From Chrysoperla carnea (lineage: Eukaryota; Arthropoda; Insecta; Neuroptera; Chrysopidae), in NCBI RefSeq assembly GCF_905475395.1, contig NC_058338.1, forward strand, positions 44,923,935-44,987,934: DNA of 64,000 nt, written 5' to 3'. Each line of letters opens with the position of its first letter. Position 1 is the stretch's first letter. Of this stretch, positions 13,301 to 24,965 are shown one piece after another. Under the pieces are notes generated by a model. The model saw only the letters and a list, made by a program, of their open reading frames with translations, searched no databases and had not been told where the DNA came from. A program made the position numbers and the translations under genes.

Positions 13301-13863
13301 TTATACCATGTATATGAAGCACACCAAGGTATACTAAGTTTAGTCCCAAGTTTGTAACGCTTAAAAATGTTGATCCTACCAACAAAATTTTGGTATAGGT
13401 GTTCATAAAATCGCCTAATTAATCCATTTATGGTTGTCTGTCTGTCTGTCGTCTGTCATCACGATAACTTAAAAACGAAAAAATATATCAAGCTGAAATT
13501 TTTACAGCGTACTCAGGACGTATTCAAGTTCGAAAATGAGTAATATAGGTTAATTGGGTCTTGGGTCCGAAGGGCCCATCTTGCAAACCATTAGAGATAG
13601 AACAAATGTTCAAATATAAAAACTTTTGTTTGAAATATTTTTTTGTTAACATCACTGTTTACCCACGAGAGCGCAAATTAGATGAAAATTTTATAGTATG
13701 TTTTATATGGGAAAATCATTTATGAATAAATATATGGCTATCTAAAATTGGATATCTTTCTTTACTTACGAGTCGTCAAAAAACAAACAATTTCGTCATC
13801 AACACTGTCTGTACATGGTATTTCAATAATTAACTCAGTCAATTTTTTGTTTTCACTTGTTTT
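13301..13863 (+). repeat. ACCATG-family repeat, copy A, near full length
   Basis: Reference copy of a non-coding family of about 560 bp. Fixed landmarks in order: ATACCATGTATATGAA, TAGTCCCAAGTTTGTAACGC, AAAATTTTGGTATAGGTG, a CTGT-rich stretch, AACTTAAAAACGAAAA, ATTGGGTCTTGGGTC, GTTTGAAA...TTTTT, then ATGGTATTTCAATAATTAAC and a TTTTCACTTG end. Carries the type-1 internal module (ending in a CGTCAT segment) near its right end. No open frame longer than chance. Confidence 0.85.
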
Positions 13864-14529
13864 AGTAAATATTTTATTAATTTATTAAACATTGATTCTC
13901 CGCTAGAAATGTTTTAGAAAACATACTGTAAACAGTATAACCCGGGACTACTTAACTTTTTAATGAAATCTGTCTTCCAAGGCTAGTCAGATAAAGAAAA
14001 AATTTTCAAATAAAACATTTTTTAGTTGGATAGAACATTGATATTGTGGGTCTGTTAAAGAAATGCGCATTTTCGGAATGCCTTACAAACGTCGATAAAG
14101 TTCCTTACAAATTTGCGAAATCCACCGCCGTTTTTATAACATCGATCCGCCTAGTATACAACCGAACATAGCAAATTTCAACACATTTTATAGGAGTTAT
14201 AAAACGGATTTAAAACTCAACGCTACTCCTCACCCATTTATCTTTGAAACAGTCTATAAAAAATTGAAAGCCATTTGTTGGTTACAGTCAAGTTAAAGTT
14301 AACGACAACCAATAATCATAATGATCAAATTATATGATTGGAACCAATACCTATATATTTAAAAAAAAAGTAGTAAAATATGCATAAATTTTTATTATGC
14401 ATATTATATTCAAAAATTATTATATCAATCGATATCTTGTGGGTGATTGGAGAAATTGTCTAGTTCTACCAAGGGAGAAATGACATGAATACAAATCACT
14501 TGATCACTATATTATATGGTATTGGTATA

Positions 14530-14841
14530 CAGAATGTTTGATTTACATCTAGGCATATAAATATTACGAGTATGACAGAATACATGCAATAAGCAATGCA
14601 TCTAAGTGAGAGGTATTATATACATGTGTTGAAGCTTCGATATGCGTTGAGATAGTTGTAAGGCGCTTGGAGAGTGGGAGTCTCTTGGTTGAATAGATGA
14701 ACTACAACAGATAAGCCACGATATAACTACAAGTCACTTTTGCAATTTCATATAATACCTCTTACTTGGATGCATTGCTTAACGCGTGTACTTTGCCTTA
14801 CTCGTGATATTTATATGCTTATATGTAAATCGAACATTCTG
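14530..14841. mobile_element. Long-TIR MITE (family M1), copy 2
   Basis: Same arms as copy 1, but the ends are CAGAATG/CATTCTG, flanked by TA at 14528-14529 and 14842-14843. The interior between the arms keeps a CTTGGAGAGTGG segment shared with copy 3. Confidence 0.8.
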
Positions 14842-15289
14842 TATAATATGTATGTTATAAAATAACTAATAATTTTGATTACTTAGTCTACATTTCGTAA
14901 ATATTCACATAGAAAATTACTAATGAGAGACTGTTCCAAGGGGAATTCAACTAAAAGTAGTCTCGATGATTTTACCGATGTAATAGGTGCATCATATAGA
15001 ATGGGGATCGCATTTGCTTTTTAGTCCGTTCTAAAAAAAACATGATACATTAAAAATATTTTAAAATATTTTTTCTGCTTTTTAGGGTTATGTGAATGTA
15101 TTGTCATCCACTTCTGAGCTATGGCCCAAATTTCAAGTTTCCAGCTCATGGGGAAGTTTAAAATCAATTACATAATTCCACCCGGACATACCAAGGCGAG
15201 TTAATAAAAACATGTTTTTGTTAAAAAATGATCTTCGCATGGTTTCATTTTGTAAAAAATTTATTCTAAGAACGATTATTCTCCTTTTT

Positions 15290-15575
15290 GAATATCTATT
15301 TTTGAGTATCTATCAAAATTTTCTTGTTCGCAAACGCCAGAGGTTTGGAAAACGGTAAATTTTTAACGGAGTTTCTGGTCTACATGTTTGCTTATTTCAA
15401 GATATAGATCTTTTTAAAGGTTTATATATACAGCTAAGAACATAGCTTAGAACACTCAAGATCAAAGTCGGTTCGCCCGTTTACGATATACGATGCCACA
15501 GACAGGCACACAGATACACAGATGCATAGATACACAGACACATTACACCCTCTTTTTAACCGAGGGCTAAATAAT
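15290..15575 (+). repeat. Retroelement-like tail remnant
   Basis: AAGATCAAAGTCGGTTCGCC, a CACAGATACACAGATGCATA tract and CCTCTTTTTAACCGAGGGCT look like a decayed LINE 3' region. No open frame. Confidence 0.4.
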
Positions 15576-16012
15576 AGAACATAATATCACAAATGCGTTA
15601 TAAAGAAATTTTTATTTTAATTGAACTGGATTTTAATTGCGAATTAAAATTTTGAAAAAAAAATTGATACATTTAAACAACCTATAAATAATCAATCCGA
15701 CGGTGCTTAAAACTTTTTTAATTTGTACAATGAATATAAATATTTTTCACAAATATTTAGTATAAAACTTTTTTTGTATTTATCGTTATTTTCGAGAAAA
15801 TTGAAAAAAATATTTTTTTCACATTTTTCGATACTATACTGAGATGAGAGACAAAATTAATGGCAGACTCGAGCTATGAGGGTCGGAAACATAAAAGTAG
15901 GATAATTTTTGTTTGTTTCTCGATTATTCAATTTCGGTATAATTTTGCCTTATATAATGAATATGTACAAAATTTATTTTATATTATTAATAACCAAAAG
16001 TGTTCAAATTTT

Positions 16013-16325
16013 TTTACCATGCGTATATGCAATACGCAAGGTATACTAAGTTTAGTCCCAAGTTTGTAACGCTTAAAAATATTGATGCTATGAACAAAAT
16101 TTTGGTATAGGTGTTTATAAAATCACCTAATTAGTCCATTTTCGGTTGTCTGCCCGTCTGTCCGTCTGTCTGTCAATAAGATAACTCAAAAACGAAAAAA
16201 GATATCAAGTTGAAACACAGCTTTTTATAGCGTACTCAGGACGTAAAAAGTGAGGTCGAGTTCGTAAATGCATATGCAGCATATGTCAATTGAGTCTTGG
16301 GTCTGTAGGATCAATCTTGTTTTTA
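16013..16325 (+). repeat. ACCATG-family repeat, copy B, right end missing
   Basis: Starts ACCATGCGTATATGCAATAC, a left-end variant shared with copy J, then the common TAGTCCCAAGTTTGTAACGC. Homology stops after the TTGGGTCTGTAGGATC region. Confidence 0.8.
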
Positions 16326-16377
16326 CTTGCGCCGGCAAATACGGCAATAGTTTTAAGAAAATGTGCTCAAAACTTGT

Positions 16378-16510
16378 ATTTGTTTGTTTGTTACGCTTTC
16401 ACGCAAAAACGAAGCGAATGGATTTGAATAAAATTGTACAACAATATAGCTCATACATCAGAAAAACACATGAGCTATAATTTATAAAGATATATTTAAA
16501 AAAAATGGAA
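16378..16510 (-). repeat. CCCGCTTCGCTGGG repeat, tail fragment
   Basis: Reverse-oriented tail: TTTGTTTGTTTGTTACGCTT, TCACGCAAAAACG, ATGGATTTGAATAAAATTGT and CACATGAGCTATAATTTATA match the end of the copy at 22419. It starts about 50 bp right of ACCATG copy B. Confidence 0.65.
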
Positions 16511-17006
16511 TTAGTTATTGCCGTATTAAAGTTTATTACTTCTCGAACAGTGCATATTCGACAAACATTAATAAGTTTGTAATATAAATAATTCATATAA
16601 TTCTGGTGGAAGCGCAGATAACAGTCCATAATATTAATAGTTTAAAAAACTGAAAAATACTATTAGCAAAAATAAAGAGTAGAACTTTTGATTGAATTTT
16701 TTTATTTTGTTGATTGAACTTTTACCAAATTGGTAAAAAATCAATCAATTTGTCAATAGAATATTTTCAATTTAATTGAAATCTAGTACTCCACGATTTT
16801 TTACGATAAAATATTTTTTTTCTTAATCACTCTATTTTTTTTTTGAACTTATAGAAATTATTTTCTACCTTTTAGTTAAGCTATTTTCAAAAACGTATTT
16901 TTTTTTTAAATTTTAAGTATTTATTTAAATTTTATTCATTTTAATTAACTTATAAATAATTATACGCAGCTTTTAAAAAAGTTTTCTTGGAGAATTTTTA
17001 ATAATA

Positions 17007-17405
17007 TAGTCAAACGTGGATAAGCGAGAGTTCAAGGGAGTGCAATCTCATTCTCGCTTATAGAGGTTTCTCACTAACCCGAGTTTCTCGCTAATGCAGG
17101 TACATGGGTATCGTTTCTCTCTTATAGAGATACGCAGCAATTACGAATGTAGTAAATATGTAATATGATAAAATTATGTGCAAAATATGCACAACATTAT
17201 GTACATATGTCTGTCGCTTATAGAAGTATAAATAAGTAGCAGTCTCACTTACGGAGGTCCATGAGGGAAAAACGACTCTCTCTTATAGAGGTTTCTGTTT
17301 CTCCCTAATAGAGGTTTTGGGAGCTTAAAATGACGGGTCCTGACTATTACTCTCACTTATAGAGTTTTCTCACTTATCCAGTTCTCACTTACCCAGGTTT
17401 GACTG
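17007..17405. mobile_element. pogo-like MITE, TA target duplication
   Basis: Terminal inverted repeats start (T/C)AGTCAAAC and are flanked by TA at 17005-17006 and 17406-17407. Inside, the motif CTTATAGAG with small variants occurs at least five times (about 17058, 17121, 17217, 17281, 17356), interleaved with CTCACTTA units. Repeated CTTATAGAGG next to a CAGTCAAAC terminus is typical of pogo/Tigger-type elements. About 399 bp, with no open frame. Confidence 0.7.
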
Positions 17406-17874
17406 TATTTATAATAAATAATTGAAATAAAATAGCAATATCAAAACCCAATTATATGGCATAAATCAAACGTATAGTTAATGTTTATCAATTATAACTT
17501 TATTATTATATTACGTATCGAAAGATATAAAAAATATCATTTTCTCATTTCCATATTGTCGATAAAAACTTTTCCAATATGTACATTAAATTCTAGAGTA
17601 TTCACATTTTGTGAATATAATAATTATCAAAAAATATGTAAAGTTTGATGGCGTCGAAAACTGTACCAAAATACTGTTTTAAATTTTTATATAAATACTT
17701 ATTATACGGTGTTGCAAAATGAACGTCGTGTTTTGAAATTTTTGTTAGTTTTGAGTTTAAAACATGACTATTATATTTATCAACATTTTATTTGGGAGTT
17801 AAGGTTTTCATTCCGAAATTGAATTTGGATGATTTACAAAAAAATGTTTCAAAAAAAGTTGTTTATTTTTTAAC

Positions 17875-18110
17875 CGACTCCAAACAAAAACGGAGGAGGT
17901 AATCAATTCCACTGTATTTTTTTTTTATGTTTGTTACCTCAGAACTTTTGACTGAGTGAACCGATTCTGATGATTATCTGTTTGAAAGCTGGTGCTTCCC
18001 GTGTGGTCTCATTTCATTTTGGTCTAGCTTTGACCACGACATCCTTGAGAAAATCAACAAAGTTTTAAATTACTTACTTTCACATTTATAATATATAGGG
18101 ATTGATTATT
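17875..18110 (+). repeat. LINE/SINE-type 3' tail remnant
   Basis: AACCGACTCCAAACAAAAAC, GGAGGAGGTAATCAATTCCA and a final TACTTTCACATTTATAATAT are wording often seen in insect retroelement 3' ends. No coding part. Lies about 180 bp downstream of the last receptor exon seen. Confidence 0.5.
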
Positions 18111-18292
18111 TTTGTCTCCATATTTAATTACTATTATTTTATCTATGTTAAATATTGTCACTGTTATGCATATTTTTATATTACTGTTTTATTTTTTGGA
18201 ATTTAAGTAATTTGTTTGTTGATATTATTTTTGTAATTAATTGATATGCAGTTAGCTGTAAAGGTAAATCAAATATAAAATTATTTACTCAC

Positions 18293-18534
18293 CTTATGCT
18301 GTTATAATAGAATACATTGAGAAATGCTTGACGAAACCGACGATTCATGAAACAATATGTGATTGGATTACAACAACTGCTGATATATGACAGTAAATGT
18401 ACTAAGGATATTCCAGTAGGACCGACATTTTTATAAATAAATACTGGATCAAATAAGTACCAAGTATTTAATACATGTATTGGTGTCCAGCAGATGAAAA
18501 ATTCCGCAACAATTACAAATAACATTCGGATTAC
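18293..18534 (-). CDS. CCK/sulfakinin receptor-like GPCR, TM6-TM7-helix 8 exon
   Basis: Strongest evidence for the gene. After a TTGTCCTGTAG acceptor the exon reads VIRMLFVIVA, then the class A TM6 motif FFICWTP (Phe12, Cys15, Trp16, Pro18). ECL3 follows, then TM7 ending in SSCCNPITYCFMN (NPxxY at residues 56-60), and helix 8 FRQAF. The conserved wording around TM6-TM7 matches CCK/gastrin and insect sulfakinin receptors. The exon is 242 nt. A canonical GTGAGT donor after ATAAG would leave phase 2; reading through it meets TGA at 18291-18289 after NSIR. The gene could therefore end here with a very short tail, or a further C-terminal exon lies to the left. I found no convincing candidate in 1-18292. 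No palmitoylation-type cysteine follows helix 8 in this exon. Confidence 0.95.
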
Positions 18535-19081
18535 CTACAGGACAAAGAAAATTCATTTTGATAAAAAAAAGTGTAATTAAAAAAATTTAAAATTTATTAT
18601 TATTTGATTGTTATTAGATTTTTATTTGGGTAGTTACAAATTGATACTTAAGTGGCTACAAAGAATTTTAATGTCAATAATAACCAAGTATTTAGACCAG
18701 AAATAATTATAACATATTAAGGAAATCGCCAGATAGTGGAAAAATAAAATTTGTATAGATGAAAGATATAGAATATAAAAAAAGTTTGAAAATAATATGA
18801 TTGAAATAATTTTTCGATGCCTAGCAGCTGGCAGCTGCGTTTTCATAAGTAAAATTTGTATTTCGATGATTACAATGAAAAAAAAATTGAAGTGAACGAA
18901 TTTGATTTATTTTTCAATCTTTAACTAACAAAAAAACGTAAAAAAGTACTTTTAGTTTTTCGATTCCAACCAAGAACTTGATACCCTGCATAAAAATTGT
19001 TAGTAGAAAAGTTTTAGAGCTTAAAATTATCTACCGAATGGTTTTTTCAAAGCGATATAGTAATTATTGGAAAAAAATGTT

Positions 19082-19395
19082 TACTCTACCTCAAGTTGCT
19101 GTGGTAACGAATTATTCTGCGAAAAAGCGTAATAAGTAAATCTTTGTGGTGCTCGTACGTTGAAACTATTGTGAAGACATAAATTGTAGGAAATTTTTTC
19201 TACTTTAATTTTGTTTATGGATATTTTCCTCGTAAAATGAATCGGTAAGGAGATTTTGTCCAAAAACTGCTTTTCGACAAAGATACGAGTTAGCAAAGTG
19301 GAAACTCGAAAAGAGCACCTCAAAATCTATAAAATCACCCATTTACAAAACTCCTGGAAAACTTGCGGGATAAAACTACCAAATTACTATACTAT
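19082..19395 (+). repeat. Dispersed repeat R-C, copy 1
   Basis: Shares with 27868-28160, in the same orientation: TTACTCTA, AACGAATTATTC, GAAGACATAAATT, GATACGAG, TAGCAAAGTGGAAA, TCGAAAAGAGCACCTCA and ATTACTATACTA. About 310 bp. The minus strand of both copies has an open stretch containing YNLCL and VRAP, but no known protein. Lies in the receptor region, left of the exon at 21045. Confidence 0.75.
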
Positions 19396-19689
19396 TGTTC
19401 AAATCATTAAAAAACTGTTTAATGCTCATAATATTCATGAAAAAAAAATCTTCTTAATTAAAAATAATATTAAATTTAAGATGAATTATTTATTTTTATT
19501 CTATGATTTCTGAGAAAAGAGAAACAATTATAAATGTTTTAAATCTAAATTATGTACAAGAAGACATAAGTATATCTGTAAATATGGATTATGGAGAGTA
19601 CACTACTTACCTATGTTGTCAGGAGAATATTATATTAGATAGTATGCGGCTTTAAATGCCCTATTTTTAATCCACGAACCAAAAAAAAA

Positions 19690-20010
19690 GATGATATAAG
19701 CTTGACATCTATGTGAGTATGTGTGTGTGTGTGTGTGTGTGTCTGTCTTTCTGTGGCATCGTAGCGCCCAAAAGAATGAACCGATTTTGATTTTTTTGGT
19801 TTCGTTTGAAAGGTAATTTAATTGAAAGTGTTCTACGCTATGTTTAAAGTGCGAGTTTAGGGTTCCGTACCCAGGACAAAATAAATTGGCATGATCCTCA
19901 AAATCGGTTCAGTTTGTAGAAGGCTCTAAGGAAAAAGTAAATTTAATGGAGAGTATTCTTAGATATGTTTCAAGTGCAAGCTTAGCGTTCTGTACTCGAA
20001 AAATTTGTCA
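19690..20010 (+). repeat. Retroelement-like tail with a GT microsatellite
   Basis: A (GT)n run at about 19719-19742 is followed by CTGTCTTTCTGTGGCATCGT, GAACCGATTTTGATTTTTTT and AGGGTTCCGTACC. The last motif and the CCGATTTTGAT phrase are typical of insect LINE 3' UTRs. Confidence 0.5.
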
Positions 20011-20569
20011 GGGGTTTATTTAATTTTGTTAATTTTCGAATTTTGTTAATTTCGAAAAGGTTAGATATTTTTTATGTAAAATCGAATGAATTTTTATGCG
20101 TATCACCACAAGCCACGTGATGATACGCATAATAATAGTCTTTAGATCAATATAAATTGATTCGGCTTACAGCACTTGAAAAAATAAACAACTTGTTATA
20201 GCATTAAACAAATACCCACACTTCAATTCCTCCATCGAATAACACCTAGTACTTACCTAGATTATCTAGATTATTTATAATGTTCATTAAAAGTATTTTA
20301 AACAAGATAATTTCGACCTTGCATCCTGGGTAGTAAATTAATGCTTCTTCTGCTAGTTTAAAACTTAAACTCAATTTTTTTCTTCTAGTTTTTCTTGATT
20401 TTTTCTGTTAAACAATTTTTTTTTTTATGTAAGCATTGCATTCGGTAGACAGTTTTAAGCTTTAAAGTAGAATAAATAAATTTGATATCTAAAATTTTTT
20501 TCTCACCATTCTCACATATATTTTACTCAAGGTTGCCTCCTGTTAAATATTTGTTCAGAATAACACATA

Positions 20570-20836
20570 CAGAATGATCGATTTACATCTAGGCATTTAA
20601 ATATCACGAGTTTGACAGAGTACATCCGTTAAGCAATGCATCTAAGTAAGAGGTGTTATATGAAGTTGCAAAAGTTCATATAACACCTATAGACCTTCCA
20701 CTCTCCAAGTGTCTTTCAACTATCTCAAAGCATATCGAAACTTCAACACATGTATACAATACCCCTCACTTGCTTAACGCATGTATTCTGTCATACTCGT
20801 GATATTTATATGCCTAGATGTAAATCGAACATTCTG
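20570..20836. mobile_element. Long-TIR MITE (family M1), copy 3
   Basis: Termini CAGAATG/CATTCTG, flanked by TA at 20568-20569 and 20837-20838. One arm is shortened by loss of the TAGATGCA segment. It lies in the receptor intron between the exons at 21045 and 18534. Confidence 0.8.
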
Positions 20837-21044
20837 TATATCATTCATGTTCTTTAAGGTATAAGTTTATAAGGTTAAAAATAGTATTAGGGTAGGATCC
20901 ATCCATTTCGTCATTATAATCGGTTCGTTGTTAAAATCGATATCGTTATAACTGGTTTTGACTACAAAAAACCCTTAGATATATTCATCTAAATAATTTT
21001 GGGAACTGAGACCACACTAGTGTCAGTAAGTAACAGTTACTTAC

Positions 21045-21377
21045 TTTTTTTTTGGCATCAATACTTCGATCCATGTAATTGGATCTTATTGCATGCCTAT
21101 TAAATGTGTATGTTGTGTCTGTAGTACAATCATCTGTGATCGATGTTGCAATATTTGTGGACGTTGACGTTAATGATTTAAAACATTTATCACAGCTACC
21201 ATCCGTTGATTGTTGTATTAATAAAAAGGGCTTCTGTTGTATCCTTGTTGATCCTTTTGTTGTTAATGCTGTATTTGATTTTGATTTTAAGATGAAACTT
21301 GTTGTGTGATCAAATAATTTATTACTATTATACTGTGAAGAATTGTTATGTAGTGATGGTTCATAACGTAAGCGTGG
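21045..21377 (-). CDS. CCK/sulfakinin receptor-like GPCR, second ICL3 exon
   Basis: A 333-nt exon of exactly 111 codons, phase 0 at both ends. It follows a pyrimidine-rich TTTTTTTCCACAG acceptor and ends at a canonical GTAAGT donor. The peptide is polar and rich in Ser, Thr, Asn and Lys (begins PRLRYEPSLH, ends SIDAKKK). It contains Cys62-x2-Cys65 followed by FKSL and a run of Ser/Thr that could be phosphorylated; that role is inference. The terminal lysines lead directly into VIRML at the start of TM6, which matches the basic ICL3-TM6 border of CCK receptors. With the preceding exon it makes an ICL3 of about 175 residues. Translation past the donor gives only intron sequence. Confidence 0.85.
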
Positions 21378-22274
21378 CTGTGGAAAAAAACAGGATACTT
21401 TAATGGAATACAATTTTTTTACTAAAATTGACTTTGCTTGAACTAAGCGCTTGGTTTGTTTACTAAGCGCTTGGCTATTTTTTTTTCAGACACTTGTACA
21501 TTTTACAGCTCTGTAAATTAATCAAGCATTCAGTGCGGCTAATAGCATACAGATCAAGCAGACGGGTCTGAATCCATCAGAAATTGCTACGGTTCAAAAA
21601 ACTAGAAAGATATTTCGACCAAACCCATTCAGTGTCTTGAAAACAGCTTCTAGCGCCTGCATTAACTATAGTTACCAGATTTAAGCTTAACTATAGTTAC
21701 AAGATTTAATGATGTAGATTTTCAAACTCAATAAAAAGCTCACTCTACTCTATAACTGGTTATCGATAGATGGACACAAGCTTAAATTAGGAAGTTGTTA
21801 TTGATTAAAAAGGTAAATTTTTTGTTCGAAACATTTTTCCGCAAACCGTACAGTTTAAGCAAAAACGAACTGAAAAGATTTACCCAAAATTGTTTTTTCG
21901 TATCAAAATTATTATTTCGTATAATTGCTTCTGTGAAATCTAGGCACTCTTTGAAGAAAACTTACCAATAAATTCAATAAAAATGGTTTGTTTTTCTATA
22001 AAGACAATTTTTGTTCAAATTGAATGAACAAACGCACAAGAAATTAAATTTTTGCAATCAAATACTGTTTAAACTATTCGGTTAACAAAAAAATGTTTGC
22101 ATATTTATAAAGAACAACTTTCTAATTTTAAGCGTACATCAAAAGTTTGTCAATTATCAATCAGAAAGGAGTGAGATTTTAATTGAATCTATAAAAACTT
22201 AGATCGATGGATGTGTGCTTTTTCCTCGATTAAATTTATTTACCGAGCTTCAAGCCAACTTACATCCTGTAATA

Positions 22275-22418
22275 TTTATTTTACAATATAAATATATAAT
22301 TATATAAATATATATTTAATAAAATAATAATACAAATATATATTTATATAATAATATAAATATATTTTTGTTTATAATATATACTATATAATAATATATA
22401 TTTATATAATAGTACTAG
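22275..22418. repeat. AT-only low-complexity tract
   Basis: About 140 bp made almost only of A and T (TATATAATAATATAAATATA type), directly left of the CCCGCTTCGCTGGG repeat. Confidence 0.8.
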
Positions 22419-22830
22419 CTTGGTACCCGCCCGCTTCACTGGGCTTTAAAGTAAAAACCACCGCTTTATAGCCTCTGCCTTTCTTGATCTCACTTATCCC
22501 CCTTCTATAAAACTCGAAGGAATTGTTTTACACAGCTGAAATATATGCAAAGTTTAGTTTTCAATTTTTTTTGAATTGTTTTACATTTTATATTTTAATT
22601 TTTTACAGAAGTCTTTAATTTATGGTTCAAAATGATTTTTTTTTAATAAATATATCTTTGTAAATTGTAGCTCATGTGTTATTCTGTTGTAGAAGCTATA
22701 TTGTTGTACAGTTTCATTCAAATCCATTCGGTAGTTTTTGCGTGAAAGCATTACAAATAAACAAAAAACCAAACAATAAAGAAACAAACATCCTTACATA
22801 TTTATGATATACAGGAATAAATTTGTATTT
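22419..22830 (+). repeat. CCCGCTTCGCTGGG repeat, copy 1
   Basis: Begins ACCCGCCCGCTTCACTGGGC and ends with a CATTCAAATCCATTCGGTAG, TTTTTGCGTGAAAGC and AAACAAACA tail. This opening and tail are common at the ends of insect non-autonomous retroelements. The same family occurs at 33506 and, in part, at 16378. Confidence 0.7.
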
Positions 22831-23498
22831 GTTTATAGTCTTTCATTATTCTGTCTATACAGTATGTCCCCCATTACCCTAATCACCCTTTAATAAAGGA
22901 CTTTCTGCTAAAATTATGTTAAATCAAATATAGAAAAATGTTTCAAGGAAAACTTGTTAATATCCAAGGTGAGTATTCTATAAAATACTTGGATTAAACA
23001 GACCCTGGCCCTTGAAGGTCAGTTGAAAGTATAGTAGATTTCGTTACAGGTAAGAGATAGAAGAAAACTTTGAATTAGAAACTTTTTTTTTTCAAAACAT
23101 GAATATTTTCTATTTGCAACATTTTTTCGAAATATGATATTAAATATTAAATGTAAAAGTTGAATATTGCTACAAACTTTAAATTTTGACTACAATTTCT
23201 ATTTTTATGAATATTTTTTTAATACAAGAAAAATATTTACGACCAAAAATGTTTTTTATTAGCAATTTTTTGTTATTAATACACCGAAAAATATTCTAAC
23301 AGGAAAATATATTCATTTGAACCGCCGAGCCGGAAAGCCCTTAGACGGTGTCAAATTCAAGGTGTCTAAAAGTCTAGATTTTAATATCTTAGAATTCTAG
23401 AATAATAATTCATAAAAATTACTAAATAACGTTTAAATAGTAAGTAGCTAAGAGTTTTTGAAAGATTGGTACAAAAAAAAATATATGTATATATTTAC

Positions 23499-23638
23499 CT
23501 TGTCAAGTGATGGTAATGATTTTTTAGAACATGTAGAACAAGTCGATTTTGTATATTTATCAATTATATGATTTTGACTTTCCACTTCTGAACTTGTAGC
23601 TGTTAAGTCTTTTACTGATGATATCCGTGACTTTTTTA
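23499..23638 (-). CDS. CCK/sulfakinin receptor-like GPCR, first ICL3 exon
   Basis: A 140-nt exon reading two bases plus 46 codons. It follows a TATTTTATTTCAG acceptor and ends at AAG before a GTAAAT donor. It is open in the only frame compatible with both neighbours. The product is a polar Ser/Thr/Lys-rich segment with no membrane span, as expected for the third intracellular loop; it starts KKSRISSVKD and ends KKSLPSLDK. Cys33 and Cys36 form a C-x2-C followed closely by Lys-Ser-Leu, a pattern that recurs in the next exon. The upstream intron is about 36 kb. Loop sequences are poorly conserved, so the call rests on splice sites, phase and position rather than on homology. Confidence 0.8.
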
Positions 23639-23884
23639 CTGAAATAAAATAGTTAATATTAAATTAATTCTGTTTTAAATATCATTAATATGAATTAGGT
23701 GGCAATACTTTAAATGATAGCCATGTAGAAATCTAATGATGCATTCATTTTTTAAATACGCGAATAATTTTAATAAAAATTATTTATTGAGTCTTTTCCC
23801 TCAAATCACTTTTATCATCGTTGCCCCTGATGGTATGATAGCTACGTTAACACAACAAAAGTATATATTTTAGGAAACAATCTC

Positions 23885-24178
23885 CACCACTATGTGTAGA
23901 CTGTGCAAATCTCAGCCGGATACGCTGATGGACCTCATCTCGGCATGTCTTTCTTATGCCTCGACTACCTACATACATCCTTAGTGTGCTGTACTACTTC
24001 CTGAGACACACATATGCAGTGGACCCCACACAAGTCCTGTCATTTGTTCCAGGCGAGTCTTTTGTTATGAAGCAGAAGTGCATTATCTTCTGGGATATCT
24101 CGTTCGCAACTATCAGGCAGTTCTCCGCTACTAAGCCTGATAAAGTGCTCCATGATATCTCATCAAAGACTAAGTAAA
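23885..24178 (+). pseudogene. Non-LTR retrotransposon C-terminal fragment (R2/RTE-like), frameshifted
   Basis: Frame one reads MCRLCKSQPDTLMDLISAC then LSYASTTYIH, a Cys-x2-Cys...Cys pattern followed by a Tyr-x-His segment, as in the post-reverse-transcriptase region of several LINE families. After a frameshift near 23980 a second frame reads LSVLYYFLRHTYAVD and then IFWDISFATIRQFSATKPD followed by KVLHD. The trailing Trp-Asp...Lys-Pro-Asp-x-Val-Leu pattern is typical of these elements. It stops at TAA 24175-24177. The fragment lies just inside the giant intron and is antisense to the receptor. No RT domain accompanies it. Confidence 0.6.
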
Positions 24179-24965
24179 TGTTAGTTCAAAATCCTTTGAT
24201 CACAATAAACACAGTTGTCGGGCCTGTTACGGGACAAAATTGTGAATTATTTTAAAATTGTTATTTTTAACACAGTACCTTATGGAAGAACTCGTAAGTT
24301 TTTTAAAGAAATTGTCATGGATAATATTTTGAAATATAACTTTCTTATCAATAAAAAGTAAATTCATAATAGGTTGGTTATGCTGTCACCAGTATGACCG
24401 GTAGTGTGATGGCAGGGTTGAGAGGGGCAGCGATCCGACTTTATCCGAAGATTATTATAATCATGGTGCGCTCAATCACTTAACTAGACAAATTGACGTA
24501 TAAATCTCATCTTTTACGATATGTTTAAAGCATTTTATTACATTTCCGTGATACGAATATTTTCATTGCCAATGTTCATTAATTTTATTCATAACCAAGA
24601 TTTAAATTCAATGAATATAAATTAGTTGGCAACTTGACTAGTCACGTGACGGCCGAACTACTTTAAGGTTATTTCGAAACCAACAAAGACGGACTTTCTA
24701 GATGTTAAAAAGTGACCTTAAATAAGATAAATAAAATTTAAAAAAAGACGGAATTTCAAACACACATGATAAAAAGGTTAATGTATGGTACCAGTTGTGT
24801 TTTCGTTTCGGAAATACGTGTTATAACTATATTTTTTATTGGTATTATCTTAAATTTCATCTGTATAAATAATTTTGGTTCATTAAAATATGTTTTAATA
24901 CATTTTCAAAATGTAGTAGTAAGTAGTTAGTAAATTTATTGATTAGAAAAAATTTCATACAATTT

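Noticed and set aside
13151..13357. Open frame ending in GILSLVPSL, recurring at 15860-16069 and (as GIPRLVPSL) at 54059-54289
   Set aside because: The shared ending is only the translation of the ACCATG-repeat left end; the upstream parts are unrelated, so these are not a protein family.
21079..21309. Plus-strand 76-codon frame with repeated Val-Asp wording
   Set aside because: It is the antisense of the receptor ICL3 exon at 21045-21377, which has splice sites and phase support.
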